Source: Halanaerobium salsuginis (lineage in GTDB: Bacteria; Bacillota; Halanaerobiia; Halanaerobiales; Halanaerobiaceae). From it: 64,000 nucleotides of DNA. Positions within the stretch are counted from its first letter, which is position 1. Each line of letters starts with the position of its first letter. The notes under the pieces were generated by a model. It had not been told where the DNA came from and did no database searches. It was given only the letters and a program-made list of their open reading frames with translations. The position numbers were made by a program, and so were the translations under genes. The DNA is taken from the NCBI RefSeq assembly GCF_900114545.1, contig NZ_FOTI01000005.1:21670-85669 (forward strand), in the 5' to 3' direction. Below, piece after piece: positions 11,461 to 20,476 of the stretch.

Positions 11461-12760
11461 AAAAGCAGCATTCTATACCTTAGGCTGTAAAGTAAATCAA
11501 TATGAAACAGAAGCTGTAATTGATCTTTTTATTGACAAAGATTATCAAATAGTTGACTTTTCTGAAAAAGCAGATGTCTATATAGTAAATAGCTGTACAG
11601 TAACCAATGAAGCTGCTCGTAAGACTAGACAAATAGCTCGTCGTGCTAAAAGAAATAATGCTCAAAGTATTGTCGCTATTGTTGGCTGTTATACTCAAGC
11701 TTTTCCTGATGAAGTTAGAGATATAGCAGAAATTGATTTTGTAATGGGCAGTAACAATAAGTCGTTAATTTTAGATAAAGTTGAAGCATTACTGGCTGGT
11801 AAGCAGGTAAATTCAGAGGTAAATAATTATCAGAGTTTGGCTGATTACGAAGAACTTAAATTAAAAAGACTTACTAATACAACCAGAGCTAATGTTAAGA
11901 TTGAAGATGGCTGCAATCAATTTTGCAGTTATTGTATAATTCCTTATGCTAGAGGACCTGTCAGGAGTAGAAAAAAAGCAGATGTTATTTTAGAAATAAA
12001 AAATTTAGTTAACCAGGGCGTCAAAGAAATTATTTTAACTGGAACTCATCTTGGAGCTTATGGCAGTGAAAATAATGATCCTGAAGCTTTAACAAAATTG
12101 CTGCATGATTTAACCGATATTGCTGGTTTGAAAAGAGTTCGTTTAAGCTCAATTGAGGGAACTGAAATAGATAGTGGATTAATTGATCTCCTGGCTGAAT
12201 CAGATATTTTTTGTCCACATCTGCATTTGCCTCTTCAGAGTGGCAGTAATCAAATATTAAAGGCTATGAAAAGACCATATACTATAGCTGAATTTAAAAC
12301 TACTCTTGCTGAAATTAGAGCCAAAATACCACAAATTGCAATTACAACTGATGTAATAGTTGGTTTTCCGGGTGAAACAGCCTCGACTTTTGCTGAAACT
12401 ATGACTGTTGTAGAGGAACTTAATTTTGCTAGAGTTCATGTTTTCCCATATTCTGCTCGATCTGGAACTCCAGCGGCAGCTATGGAACAAGTCAATGGCA
12501 AGCTGATTAAAAAGTATAGCCAGCAGTTAAGATCATTAAACAAAAAATTAATGCTTAGTTATCAGCAGCAATTTATTGGAACAGAGCAGGAAGTTATGGT
12601 TGAAGAAGCAAGAGATCAGCAGACAAATTTATTGACCGGTTATACGCCGAATTATTTAAAAATACTTCTGACTGGATCTGATAATTTGCAGAATAAATTA
12701 GTAAAAGTTAAATTACTGGAATCTAGAGATGCTTATCATTTACAGGGAAAATTAGTTTAA
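11453..12760 (+). CDS. mtaB: tRNA t6A37 methylthiotransferase MtaB
   Basis: MtaB converts t6A37 to ms2t6A in tRNAs reading ANN codons. The 435-residue protein has the N-terminal UPF0004 cluster domain (TLGCKVNQYETE, with further cysteines in CTVTNEAA and VGCYTQ). The radical-SAM motif CNQFCSYC and PYARGPVRSR follow, then a C-terminal TRAM domain (about residues 370-435). The pattern TLGCKVNQYE distinguishes MtaB from MiaB. Translationally coupled to rsmE by an 8-base overlap. Confidence 0.94.
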   Translation: MTKKAAFYTLGCKVNQYETEAVIDLFIDKDYQIVDFSEKADVYIVNSCTVTNEAARKTRQIARRAKRNNAQSIVAIVGCYTQAFPDEVRDIAEIDFVMGSNNKSLILDKVEALLAGKQVNSEVNNYQSLADYEELKLKRLTNTTRANVKIEDGCNQFCSYCIIPYARGPVRSRKKADVILEIKNLVNQGVKEIILTGTHLGAYGSENNDPEALTKLLHDLTDIAGLKRVRLSSIEGTEIDSGLIDLLAESDIFCPHLHLPLQSGSNQILKAMKRPYTIAEFKTTLAEIRAKIPQIAITTDVIVGFPGETASTFAETMTVVEELNFARVHVFPYSARSGTPAAAMEQVNGKLIKKYSQQLRSLNKKLMLSYQQQFIGTEQEVMVEEARDQQTNLLTGYTPNYLKILLTGSDNLQNKLVKVKLLESRDAYHLQGKLV

Positions 12761-12762
12761 GA

Positions 12763-12789
12763 GCAGGAAATTTCTTTTTTTAAGAGAAT
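12763..12789 (+). promoter_or_regulatory. Sigma-H-type promoter upstream of hinT
   Basis: GCAGGAAAT, 11 bases, AGAGAAT: an exact fit to the B. subtilis sigma-H consensus (RnAGGAwww, 11-12 bases, RnnGAAT). It begins three bases after the mtaB stop. Three other sites with the same spacing occur in this window, which raises confidence. Confidence 0.65.
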
Positions 12790-12821
12790 ATAATTATAAA
12801 TATCAGCTAGGAGTGATAACA

Positions 12822-13166
12822 GTGGAGGATTGTTTATTTTGTAAAATAGCAGCAGGTGAGTTAGCAACTGAATTTATTTACAGTGATGATCAGGTTGTTG
12901 TTTTTAAAGATATAAACCCTCAGGCCCCTGTCCATTTATTAATAGTTCCTCGCCGTCATATTAAAGATTTAAATAATATTGTTGAAACAGATGCTGAATT
13001 AATTGGTCATATTTATCAGATCGCCGCAAAGCTGGCAGCTGAGTATGATATTGCAGATTCTGGTTATCGTCTAGTTAGCAATTGTGGAGCTGATGGCGGA
13101 CAGAGTGTATTTCATATTCATTTTCATCTTTTAGGTGGAAGAGAACTTCAGTGGCCTCCTGGTTAA
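12822..13166 (+). CDS. hinT: HIT family purine nucleoside phosphoramidase (HinT-like)
   Basis: A 114-residue histidine-triad protein. The HIT signature is HIHFHLLGGR at the C-terminal end (histidines alternate around residue 100), the nucleotidyl-transferring centre that hydrolyses purine nucleoside phosphoramidates such as AMP-lysine. The start is GTG at 12822: AGGAG at 12809-12813 stands 8 bases upstream, whereas the earlier in-frame GTG at 12813 overlaps that site. Single gene, preceded by a sigma-H-like promoter. The specific substrate is not determined by sequence. Confidence 0.93.
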   Translation: MEDCLFCKIAAGELATEFIYSDDQVVVFKDINPQAPVHLLIVPRRHIKDLNNIVETDAELIGHIYQIAAKLAAEYDIADSGYRLVSNCGADGGQSVFHIHFHLLGGRELQWPPG

Positions 13167-13270
13167 ACTTTTATTCTAGTTTAAATTTTTATCGATTTAA
13201 TCTTAACTTTTAATAATTTGTATTAAAGCAAACATTCTCAAAAATTTTAATTATGATTGGAGCTGTGAAA

Positions 13271-13720
13271 ATGAGTGATTTAAAAGCAAAATTGCTAGAA
13301 GATATGAAAAAAGCAATGAAAGCTAAAGATAAAGAACGCTTGTCAGTAATCAGGATGACTCGTTCTGAAATCAAAAATAAAGAAATAGATTCTGGAGAAG
13401 CGCTTGATGATCAGGGAATTATTGCAGTTATTGCTAAGCAGGTAAAGCAGGTTAAAGATTCTCTAGCTGATTTTGAAAAAGCTGGTAAACAAGAGGTAAT
13501 GGATAAATTATACCGTGAAATAGAAATTTTAGAAGAATATTTACCAGAACAAATGTCTGAAGAAGAAATAGATAAACTAGTTGATCAGACAATTGACCAG
13601 GTTAATGCAGCCAATATGTCAGATATGGGCAAAGTTATGGGAGCTATTATGCCTAAAATAAAAGGTAAGGCTGATGGCAGTCTGGTTAGTGCTAAAGTTA
13701 AAGCCAAGTTGAGCAATTAA
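13271..13720 (+). CDS. yqeY: GatB/YqeY domain protein
   Basis: This 149-residue helical protein begins MSDLKAKLLEDMKKAMKAKDKERLSV, the typical YqeY opening, and ends with GKADGSLVSAKVKAKL, related to the tail domain of the GatB amidotransferase subunit. A role in tRNA-dependent amidation or tRNA binding has been proposed for the family but is not established. The start is ATG 13271 with GGAG at 13259-13262; an upstream in-frame ATG (13253) has no ribosome-binding site. The rpsU gene that precedes yqeY in many Firmicutes is not here. Confidence 0.93.
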   Translation: MSDLKAKLLEDMKKAMKAKDKERLSVIRMTRSEIKNKEIDSGEALDDQGIIAVIAKQVKQVKDSLADFEKAGKQEVMDKLYREIEILEEYLPEQMSEEEIDKLVDQTIDQVNAANMSDMGKVMGAIMPKIKGKADGSLVSAKVKAKLSN

Positions 13721-13785
13721 AGTTTTAACTGTTTTGTTAAATTAAGTTCCTGAGTTAAATCTTTTTACTGACAGGAGGTTTGCTA

Positions 13786-15072
13786 ATGATCAAAAAAGTT
13801 TTGTTTTTCTGTTTATTAATTTTAGTTTTCATTGCTTTTTTACCTGCTGGTAGTAAAGCTGCTTCGGTTTATCAGGTTGATTTAGCAGGAACAATTAATA
13901 ATGCAGAATTTGCTTTCCTTGATTCTGCTCTAACAGAAGCTGAAGCTGCTGGAGCTGAGCTTATTATTTTAAAGATTAACAGTCTGGGGGGATATGTTGA
14001 TCCTGCTCTAAAAATTAGAGACCGCATTTTTAAATTAGATGTACCAATAGTTACCTTTGTATCTGGAAGAGCCTGGTCAGCGGCAGCATTAATTGCTTTA
14101 GCTGGGGAGAGAATGTATGTAGCACCTGGTTCTAGTATTGGAGCTGCAGAAACAAGACCTCAGGAGGAAAAATATATTTCTGCTTTACGAAAGGAGTTCT
14201 CTGCTACTGCTGAAAAAAGAGGTAAAAATAAGATGATTGCAGAGGCGATGGTTGATGCTGATTTAAGCATTCCAGATTTGATTGCAGCAGATAAATTGTT
14301 AACTTTAACTGCTGCAGAGGCACTGCGAACTGGTATTGCTGATGCTGAAGCTGTTGATTTACAAAATGTTATTAATCAGGAATCTTTAGCAGAAATGGAA
14401 TTAATTACGATAAAGAAAAGTAATTGGGAAAAAATAATTGCAATCTTAAGCACACCTTATTTAAGTGGTTTAATTTTAATTATTGCTTTTTCAGCTTTAA
14501 TTTTTGAAGTATTAACACCAGGCTTTGCAGTTGGAGGCACAATTGGTTCATTGGCCTTATTATTATTTTTTGCTATCCATATTGCTACAGGTTCAATTAG
14601 TGTTGGAATAATAGCTTTATTTGTTTTAGGAATACTGCTTATCATGGCTGAAGTATTTATTATTCCTGGGTTTGGTGTAGCTGGAATTAGTGGAATTGTT
14701 GCAATTGCACTTTCTTTATTTTATATTTTCCCTAATCCTACTATTGCACTTAATGTAATGGCAGTTGTTGCTGTGTTTACAATTGTGTTCGCAGTTGTTA
14801 TTTTCAAAAAATTTGGCAGCAGCAGACTCTGGGGTAATATTGCGCTCCAGACTGATTCAAGCAGCTATTTTTCCAGTTCAAATAAAAAAGAACTGTTGCA
14901 TAGAAAGGGACATGCAATTACAGATCTTCGTCCAGCCGGAATTATTGAAGTTGATCAAGAAAAAGTTGATGTAATAAGTGAAGGCGGTTTTATTGAAAAA
15001 GGGCAGCTGGTTAAAATAATAGCTGTCAATGGTAGTAAAATTAAAGTAAGAAAAATTGAAGAGGAGGAGTAG
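13786..15072 (+). CDS. NfeD/STOPP-family membrane-bound ClpP-class serine protease
   Basis: The 428-residue protein has a signal peptide (about residues 1-26, ending SKAAS). A ClpP-like protease domain carries the NSLGGYVDPALKIRD stretch and a probable nucleophile S98 in GRAWSAAALIAL, with a lysine partner expected in the 136-149 region. Four to five membrane helices (about 230-350) follow, then a C-terminal NfeD OB-fold. Long-form NfeD partners stomatin-like proteins and works on membrane proteins or microdomains. It is followed four bases later by floA, the conserved yqeZ-yqfA pair. Start at ATG 13786 behind AGGAGG (13773-13778). The catalytic Ser-Lys assignment rests on family knowledge. 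Confidence 0.93.
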   Translation: MIKKVLFFCLLILVFIAFLPAGSKAASVYQVDLAGTINNAEFAFLDSALTEAEAAGAELIILKINSLGGYVDPALKIRDRIFKLDVPIVTFVSGRAWSAAALIALAGERMYVAPGSSIGAAETRPQEEKYISALRKEFSATAEKRGKNKMIAEAMVDADLSIPDLIAADKLLTLTAAEALRTGIADAEAVDLQNVINQESLAEMELITIKKSNWEKIIAILSTPYLSGLILIIAFSALIFEVLTPGFAVGGTIGSLALLLFFAIHIATGSISVGIIALFVLGILLIMAEVFIIPGFGVAGISGIVAIALSLFYIFPNPTIALNVMAVVAVFTIVFAVVIFKKFGSSRLWGNIALQTDSSSYFSSSNKKELLHRKGHAITDLRPAGIIEVDQEKVDVISEGGFIEKGQLVKIIAVNGSKIKVRKIEEEE

Positions 15073-15076
15073 ATAA

Positions 15077-16063
15077 ATGGAAATATTTTCAGTTTTAATT
15101 ATAATATTTGCAGTAATTTTCATCTCATTGTTTTTTTATTTCATTCCAATTGGGCTCTGGATTTCAGCAACTGCCGCTGGAGTTAAAGTAAGCTTTTTTA
15201 ATTTAATTGGAATGAGGTTAAGGAGGGTTGTACCATCTTCGATAGTGGGCCCAATGATAAAATCTTATAAGGCTGGTCTTTCCTTAACTAGTGACCAGTT
15301 AGAAGCACACTATCTGGCAGGTGGTAATGTTGATCGAGTAGTAGATGCTTTAATTGCAGCTCATCGTGCTGAAATAGAGTTAACTTTTGAAAGAGCAGCA
15401 GCAATTGATCTGGCAGGTCGTGATGTTTTAGAAGCTGTAAAAATGAGTGTTAATCCAAAGGTTATTCAGACTCCGATTGTTACTGCAGTAGCTATGGATG
15501 GAATCCAGGTAATGGCAACTGCACGAGTTACAGTAAGAGCTAATATTGAACGTCTTGTTGGTGGAGCTGGTGAAGAAACTGTGCTGGCCCGGGTTGGCGA
15601 AGGTATTGTTACTACTGTTGGTTCAGCTGAGTCACATAAGAAGGTTTTAGAAAATCCAGATTCTATTTCAATGACTGTATTGGATAAAGGTTTAGATTCA
15701 GGTACTGCTTTTGAGATATTATCAATTGATATCGCAGATGTTGATGTAGGTAAAAATATTGGTGCTCAACTGCAGACTGATCAAGCGGAAGCTGATAAAG
15801 AAATTGCTCAGGCTAAGGCTGAAGAAAGAAGAGCAATGGCAGTTGCAGAAGAACAAGAAATGAAGGCTAGAGTTCAGGAAATGCGTGCTAAAGTTGTTGA
15901 AGCAGAAGCAGAAGTACCACTTGCTATGGCAGAAGCACTTAAAAATGGTAAACTTGGTGTTATGGATTATATGAATTTAAAAAACATTGAATCAGATACC
16001 AAAATGAGGTCAAGTATTTCTGAGTCATCTGAACGTGAACACGAAGATAACGAAAATAATTAA
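15077..16063 (+). CDS. floA: Flotillin-like protein FloA (YqfA)
   Basis: FloA scaffolds functional membrane microdomains. The 328-residue protein has an N-terminal membrane hairpin (about residues 4-25), an SPFH-like domain and a charged helical region rich in A/E/K repeats (about 235-300; [17 protein letters not shown]) that mediates oligomerisation. Ribosome-binding site GAGGAGG overlaps the end of nfeD, so the two are co-translated. Bacillus FloA continues in the same order into yqfB and phoH; here an unrelated-looking gene occupies that gap. Confidence 0.95.
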   Translation: MEIFSVLIIIFAVIFISLFFYFIPIGLWISATAAGVKVSFFNLIGMRLRRVVPSSIVGPMIKSYKAGLSLTSDQLEAHYLAGGNVDRVVDALIAAHRAEIELTFERAAAIDLAGRDVLEAVKMSVNPKVIQTPIVTAVAMDGIQVMATARVTVRANIERLVGGAGEETVLARVGEGIVTTVGSAESHKKVLENPDSISMTVLDKGLDSGTAFEILSIDIADVDVGKNIGAQLQTDQAEADKEIAQAKAEERRAMAVAEEQEMKARVQEMRAKVVEAEAEVPLAMAEALKNGKLGVMDYMNLKNIESDTKMRSSISESSEREHEDNENN

Positions 16064-16090
16064 TTTTTTTAGTCGAGAGAGGATGGTCTT

Positions 16091-16699
16091 ATGGAATTAT
16101 TACTTGCCTATCTACCGACATTAATTATTCTGTTTGTTATTTTCAGGAATATATATTTATTAATCAAAAAGCTGAGCGGCTTTGCCGGTAAAGCAGATAA
16201 TAATGAAATCGAAATTCCTGCTGATGATAGCCAGAAAGTTGGCAGAAAGGATATTGAAGCTGAACAAAGATTAGAAAAATTTGATCAGCAGGCTGATGTG
16301 GAAGCTGACTGGTTTGCTGAAACAGAACTCGAACTTGAAAATTTAATTGATGCAGAAGATAAATTTTTTGTTTCTGATAATAATAGTTTTTCTAATAGTG
16401 ATTCTGATGCAAATTCAGCTGAGACACTTAGCCAGCAAAAAGATTCTCTGGCAGTTCGGTTTGAGAAAAGTCAGCGGGAGAAGAAAGCTAAATATGAATT
16501 TAAACCTGCTGGATCCAGACGTGAATCGAAAGCAGCTAAATTTGATCATAATATGAAACAAAATAAGCTAAGAAATGACAGTAAATCTGTCCGGGGAGGG
16601 AATAAACTTTTTGCTCAATTTGATAGCTATAGTGAGGCAGAAAAAGCTATCATTTATTCAGAAATAATTTCAAAACCAGTAGCTAAAAGAAAAGCTTAG
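16091..16699 (+). CDS. Unknown single-pass membrane protein downstream of floA
   Basis: I do not recognise this 202-residue protein. Residues 3-25 form a hydrophobic segment (a likely membrane anchor or uncleaved signal). The rest is highly charged, first acidic (about 40-95), then Ser/Asn-rich (about 95-115), then basic (about 125-185), and appears disordered. The end reads AEKAIIYSEIISKPVAKRKA; a similar IIxSEIxxxPxAKR tail recurs, in my recollection, at the C termini of other small Firmicute proteins. A ribosome-binding site (GAGAGAGG, about 16075-16082) supports expression. Its slot, after nfeD-floA and before phoH, is where Bacillus has yqfB-yqfC-yqfD. Function unknown; a microdomain-associated role is only a context guess. 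Confidence 0.8.
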   Translation: MELLLAYLPTLIILFVIFRNIYLLIKKLSGFAGKADNNEIEIPADDSQKVGRKDIEAEQRLEKFDQQADVEADWFAETELELENLIDAEDKFFVSDNNSFSNSDSDANSAETLSQQKDSLAVRFEKSQREKKAKYEFKPAGSRRESKAAKFDHNMKQNKLRNDSKSVRGGNKLFAQFDSYSEAEKAIIYSEIISKPVAKRKA

Positions 16700-16721
16700 C
16701 TTTAAGTAGCGAATTTCATTT

Positions 16722-16754
16722 AAAACTGCGGCCCCCCTCCGGCTGCAGTTTTTT
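16722..16754 (+). terminator. Strong rho-independent terminator after the yqeY-floA cluster
   Basis: A 12-bp GC-rich stem (16722-16733 with 16741-16752, one G-U pair), 7-base C-rich loop, then six Ts (16749-16754). It ends the nfeD-floA-unknown transcript before the phoH promoter. Confidence 0.92.
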
Positions 16755-16763
16755 CGCTCCAAT

Positions 16764-16791
16764 TTGTTTAAATTGATAAATATGATATAAT
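16764..16791 (+). promoter_or_regulatory. Promoter for the phoH-pgpH-ybeY operon
   Basis: TTGTTT (16764-16769), 16 bases, TATAAT (16786-16791), directly after the upstream terminator. The perfect -10 makes the call; the -35 is weak. Confidence 0.6.
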
Positions 16792-16830
16792 AATTAGGTG
16801 AAGTATTTAGCCTGAGGAGGAATAATTATA

Positions 16831-17793
16831 TTGACTAAAAAAGAAGATGTTATGGAGATAAATGATTATAATTTAGCTCAGAATTTTTTTGGGCACAATG
16901 ATCGTAATCTAAAGGCATTAGAAGAAATTCTTGCAGTAAAGTTAAGTGGACGTGGAACTCAGCTCAGAATTGAAGCAGAAAGTGAGCAGCTATCAGAAAA
17001 AATAAAGCTTTTACAAAAGTTATTTTCTCTGACAAATACTAAAGAAGAACTATCAACTAGAAAATTGCGTTATGCTGCAGAGATGTTAAAGCGAAATCCT
17101 GAGCTTAATTTAAATAAAATTTATGATGAAGTTATTTTAGAAAATTATAAAGGAAGAAAAATAAAAGCTAAAACCCTGGGTCAAAAATTATATTTAGAAG
17201 CTATTAAAAATCGTGATATAGTTTTTTCAATTGGACCAGCTGGTACAGGTAAGACTTATCTGGCAATGGTTATGGCTGTTAAAAGACTTTTAAATAATGA
17301 AGTTAATCGAATAGTTTTAACCAGACCAGCTATTGAAGCTGGTGAAAGCTTGGGGTTTTTACCGGGAGATATGCAGGATAAGGTAGATCCATATTTGAGA
17401 CCACTTTATGATGCTGTTTATGATATTCTCGGTCCAGAAAAAGCAAAATTATATCAAGAAAAAGATATAATTGAAGTGGCTCCGTTGGCTTATATGAGAG
17501 GTAGAACACTTGATGACTCTTTTGTAATTCTTGATGAAGCCCAAAATACTACTTTAGAACAGATGAAGATGTTTTTAACAAGAATTGGTTTTAATTCAAA
17601 GGCTGTTATTACAGGTGATATTACTCAAATTGATTTACCAAGTAAAGGAAGATCAGGTTTAGCTACTGTTCAGAAAATACTTAAGAATATTAAAGGAATA
17701 GACTTTGTTTATTTGAATCGCAGTGATGTTGTGCGACACGATCTGGTTAAGGAAATTATTAAAGCCTATGAAAGTTATGAAAGTAGGAAATAA
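16831..17793 (+). CDS. phoH: PhoH-like ATPase
   Basis: The 320-residue protein has an N-terminal KH-like region and a PhoH ATPase domain. Walker A is GPAGTGKT at residues 135-142, and the Walker B stretch is SFVILDEAQN. PhoH proteins are ATPases of the superfamily 1 helicase type linked to RNA metabolism; in this operon, next to ybeY and era, a role in rRNA or RNA processing is the usual suggestion. The start is TTG 16831, ten bases after GAGGAGG (16814-16820); the next ATG (16852) lacks a ribosome-binding site. Confidence 0.93.
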   Translation: MTKKEDVMEINDYNLAQNFFGHNDRNLKALEEILAVKLSGRGTQLRIEAESEQLSEKIKLLQKLFSLTNTKEELSTRKLRYAAEMLKRNPELNLNKIYDEVILENYKGRKIKAKTLGQKLYLEAIKNRDIVFSIGPAGTGKTYLAMVMAVKRLLNNEVNRIVLTRPAIEAGESLGFLPGDMQDKVDPYLRPLYDAVYDILGPEKAKLYQEKDIIEVAPLAYMRGRTLDDSFVILDEAQNTTLEQMKMFLTRIGFNSKAVITGDITQIDLPSKGRSGLATVQKILKNIKGIDFVYLNRSDVVRHDLVKEIIKAYESYESRK

Positions 17794-17795
17794 TT

Positions 17796-20039
17796 ATGAA
17801 ATTTATGAAAAAAGTGAGGGTTAAATTACGTCAGTGGCGTAAGCATTACCTTGATTTTTCCCCGAATACCTATAAGTTTATCTGGGCACTGCTATTTTTT
17901 ATCTTAATTAGTTTAAGTCTTAACCTAGATTTAATACCTAATCAAATAGATCTTCAGGCTGGTGAAGTTAGCAGTCGTGATTTAACTGCCCCGAAAACTA
18001 TAACTTTTATTGATGAAAGCAGCACTGCCAGGCTAAAACAGCAGGCAGCTAATACTGCTCCTCGAGTCTATGAAGAAGATAGCACAGTTGATCAAGAAAT
18101 ACAAAATAAGCTTAATTCTTTATTTGCTTCAGTTATTAAGCAGCGCCAGCTTTATCTAATTGATAAACTAGAATTATCAGGTTCTGAGCAAAATAGTCAG
18201 TCTGCAGAAGAATTAATGGCTGAGAATAGATCATCTTTTACACCTGAATTTTTTAGAACAGAGCTGACAAAACTATCTGCTTCAGATCGAATGGCAATTG
18301 CAAATTCAGTTAGAAATGAAATAAAATTTGAACTTGGTCGCCAGACTATCTTGAATTTAATTCCCCGACCAGAACAGGATTTGCTCGATTTTAAAAATGA
18401 AATCAGTTTATTGCTGGAAAATGAATTAACAAATCGTATTTTACCATCAGAACTAGATGGAGTTAAAACTAAACTTAATAATTCTATTTTAGAATTAGAT
18501 CTTTCAAATCAGCAAAAAGAGACTGCAGCTCAAATAACAGATAGTTTAATTGCTGCTAATATGTTTCTAAATATTGAAGAAACAGAAAAAAGGCGCAAAG
18601 AGGCTATTGCTGATATAGAGCCAGTCGAAAAAACTGTCCGGCAGGGAGAAATAATTGTTCGTAAAGGTGATGTAGTAACAGAGCAGGAAATTAATATATT
18701 AGAACGGCTGGGTTTGCAGAAAACAGGTATTGATTATTATAATATTTTAGGTCGTCTGATTATTGAATTTATATTAATTGTCTTACTTGGCTTTTATTTT
18801 TATAAATATCAGTCACGAATCTGGCATGATAATTCAAAATTATTATTGATTGAATTGTTAATTTTTATTGTTATTTTATTAGCTAAAATCTTCACTCTTT
18901 TTCAGAATTCCTTAGTTGATTACATGGTACCAACAGCAATAGCTTCTATTTTATTGACTGTTTTAATTGGTAGTGATACGGCTTTAATTACTACTTTATT
19001 TCTCAGTTTATTATTAGCCCCAATTTATGATCTTAATTTTAGCATAGTTTTAACTTCTATTTTGGCTGGCCTGGTAGGGATCTTTAGTGTTAGTAAAGTT
19101 AAAGAACGAGGCGATATTATTCGAGCTGGACTAAATGTTAGCCTGGCTTTATTTTTCTTAATTGGCGGCCTTTATTTATTACAGGATAATAGAGAATTGA
19201 GTTATCTGGCCTGGACTATTAGTGGTGGTATTATTAATGGTATTCTAGTTGCTGTACTGGCTAATGGCCTGCTGCCTTATCTAGAAGATCTGTTTAATAT
19301 GACAAGTTCAGTTAAATTGCTCGAACTATCTAATCCCAGCCAGCCTGTTTTAAAACGACTTCTGGTTGAAGCTCCGGGGACTTATCATCATAGTATTATT
19401 GTGGGCAATTTAGCAGAAACTGCAGCTGAAGATATAGGGGCGAATTCACTATTAGCCAGAGCTGCTGCTTATTATCATGATATAGGGAAACTGAAAAGAC
19501 CTTATTTTTTTTCTGATAATCAATTTGGAGGAGAAAACCCACACGATAAAACTTCTCCTAATTTAAGTGCTTTAATAATCAAATCACATGTTAAAGATGG
19601 AGTTGAAATGGCAAGAGAAGTTGGTTTACCCCAGGAGATAATTGCTATTATTCAGCAGCATCATGGAACAAATTTAATTTCTTATTTTTATCAGCAGGCT
19701 CTACAGTCAAATAGGCATGATGATATTGAGAAAAAAGATTTTAGCTATGATGGGCCTGAACCACAGAGTAGAGAAGCTGCTATAATTATGTTAGCAGATA
19801 TTACAGAAGCTGCTGTCAGATCAAAAAAATTTAATAAAAATAATCATGATCGGATAGAGGGGTTTGTAAGAGGATTAATTAAGGATAAGTTAATTGAAAA
19901 TCAGCTTGATAAATCAGAATTAACTTTAAGCGATCTAGATACAATTGCCAAAAGTTTTGTTAAAGTCTTAACAGGTATTTATCATCAAAGAATTGAGTAT
20001 CCAGAACATCTGCTTAAAGAAGTGAAAGGTGGTAATTAA
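17796..20039 (+). CDS. pgpH: PgpH-type 7TM-HD phosphodiesterase (probably cyclic-di-AMP)
   Basis: The 747-residue protein has one N-terminal membrane helix (about 24-46), a large extracytoplasmic 7TMR-HDED domain (about 50-300), seven membrane helices (about 310-500) and a cytoplasmic HD domain with YYHDIGK near residue 562 and further metal histidines (QQHHGT). PgpH (YqfF) hydrolyses c-di-AMP in Listeria and Bacillus, which links it to osmotic and wall control. AGGAA lies about 7 bases before ATG 17796, and the phoH stop is only two bases upstream. Function follows from the family; substrate is inferred. Confidence 0.92.
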   Translation: MKFMKKVRVKLRQWRKHYLDFSPNTYKFIWALLFFILISLSLNLDLIPNQIDLQAGEVSSRDLTAPKTITFIDESSTARLKQQAANTAPRVYEEDSTVDQEIQNKLNSLFASVIKQRQLYLIDKLELSGSEQNSQSAEELMAENRSSFTPEFFRTELTKLSASDRMAIANSVRNEIKFELGRQTILNLIPRPEQDLLDFKNEISLLLENELTNRILPSELDGVKTKLNNSILELDLSNQQKETAAQITDSLIAANMFLNIEETEKRRKEAIADIEPVEKTVRQGEIIVRKGDVVTEQEINILERLGLQKTGIDYYNILGRLIIEFILIVLLGFYFYKYQSRIWHDNSKLLLIELLIFIVILLAKIFTLFQNSLVDYMVPTAIASILLTVLIGSDTALITTLFLSLLLAPIYDLNFSIVLTSILAGLVGIFSVSKVKERGDIIRAGLNVSLALFFLIGGLYLLQDNRELSYLAWTISGGIINGILVAVLANGLLPYLEDLFNMTSSVKLLELSNPSQPVLKRLLVEAPGTYHHSIIVGNLAETAAEDIGANSLLARAAAYYHDIGKLKRPYFFSDNQFGGENPHDKTSPNLSALIIKSHVKDGVEMAREVGLPQEIIAIIQQHHGTNLISYFYQQALQSNRHDDIEKKDFSYDGPEPQSREAAIIMLADITEAAVRSKKFNKNNHDRIEGFVRGLIKDKLIENQLDKSELTLSDLDTIAKSFVKVLTGIYHQRIEYPEHLLKEVKGGN

Positions 20040-20041
20040 GA

Positions 20042-20470
20042 GTGATTAATGTCGATTTTAATAATCAACAAGACTTAGAAATTAATCAGGAAATAATTGA
20101 ACTACTCCGAAAAGTTGTAGTTACAGCAGCTGATTTTGAAGGCTATAGTGGTGGAGAAGTCAGCATTGCTTTTGTAAAAAATAAACAGATTAAAGAACTA
20201 AACTCTAAATATCGTGCTAAAAATGCAGTTACTGATGTACTTTCTTTTCCCATTGATGAAGAAGTCCTGGGAGATATAATTATTGCTACTAAAAGAGCAA
20301 AAGAACAGGCGGCAGACTATGGTCATTCTTTTAAAAGAGAACTTGCTTATTTGACTGTTCATGGAATGCTGCATCTTTTTGGTTATGATCATCAAAATGA
20401 AAAAGAGAAAAAAGAAATGCGTCAGAAAGAAGAAAGAGTCTTAACTCAACTTGGCATTGAAAGGGTTTAA
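20042..20470 (+). CDS. ybeY: Endoribonuclease YbeY
   Basis: YbeY is the zinc-dependent endoribonuclease involved in 16S rRNA maturation and ribosome quality control. The 142-residue protein carries the signature HGMLHLFGYDH, whose three histidines bind zinc. The start is GTG 20042, two bases after the pgpH stop, so the pair is likely coupled. Its neighbours phoH and era are commonly linked to rRNA processing. Confidence 0.95.
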   Translation: MINVDFNNQQDLEINQEIIELLRKVVVTAADFEGYSGGEVSIAFVKNKQIKELNSKYRAKNAVTDVLSFPIDEEVLGDIIIATKRAKEQAADYGHSFKRELAYLTVHGMLHLFGYDHQNEKEKKEMRQKEERVLTQLGIERV

Positions 20471-20476
20471 ATTAAA

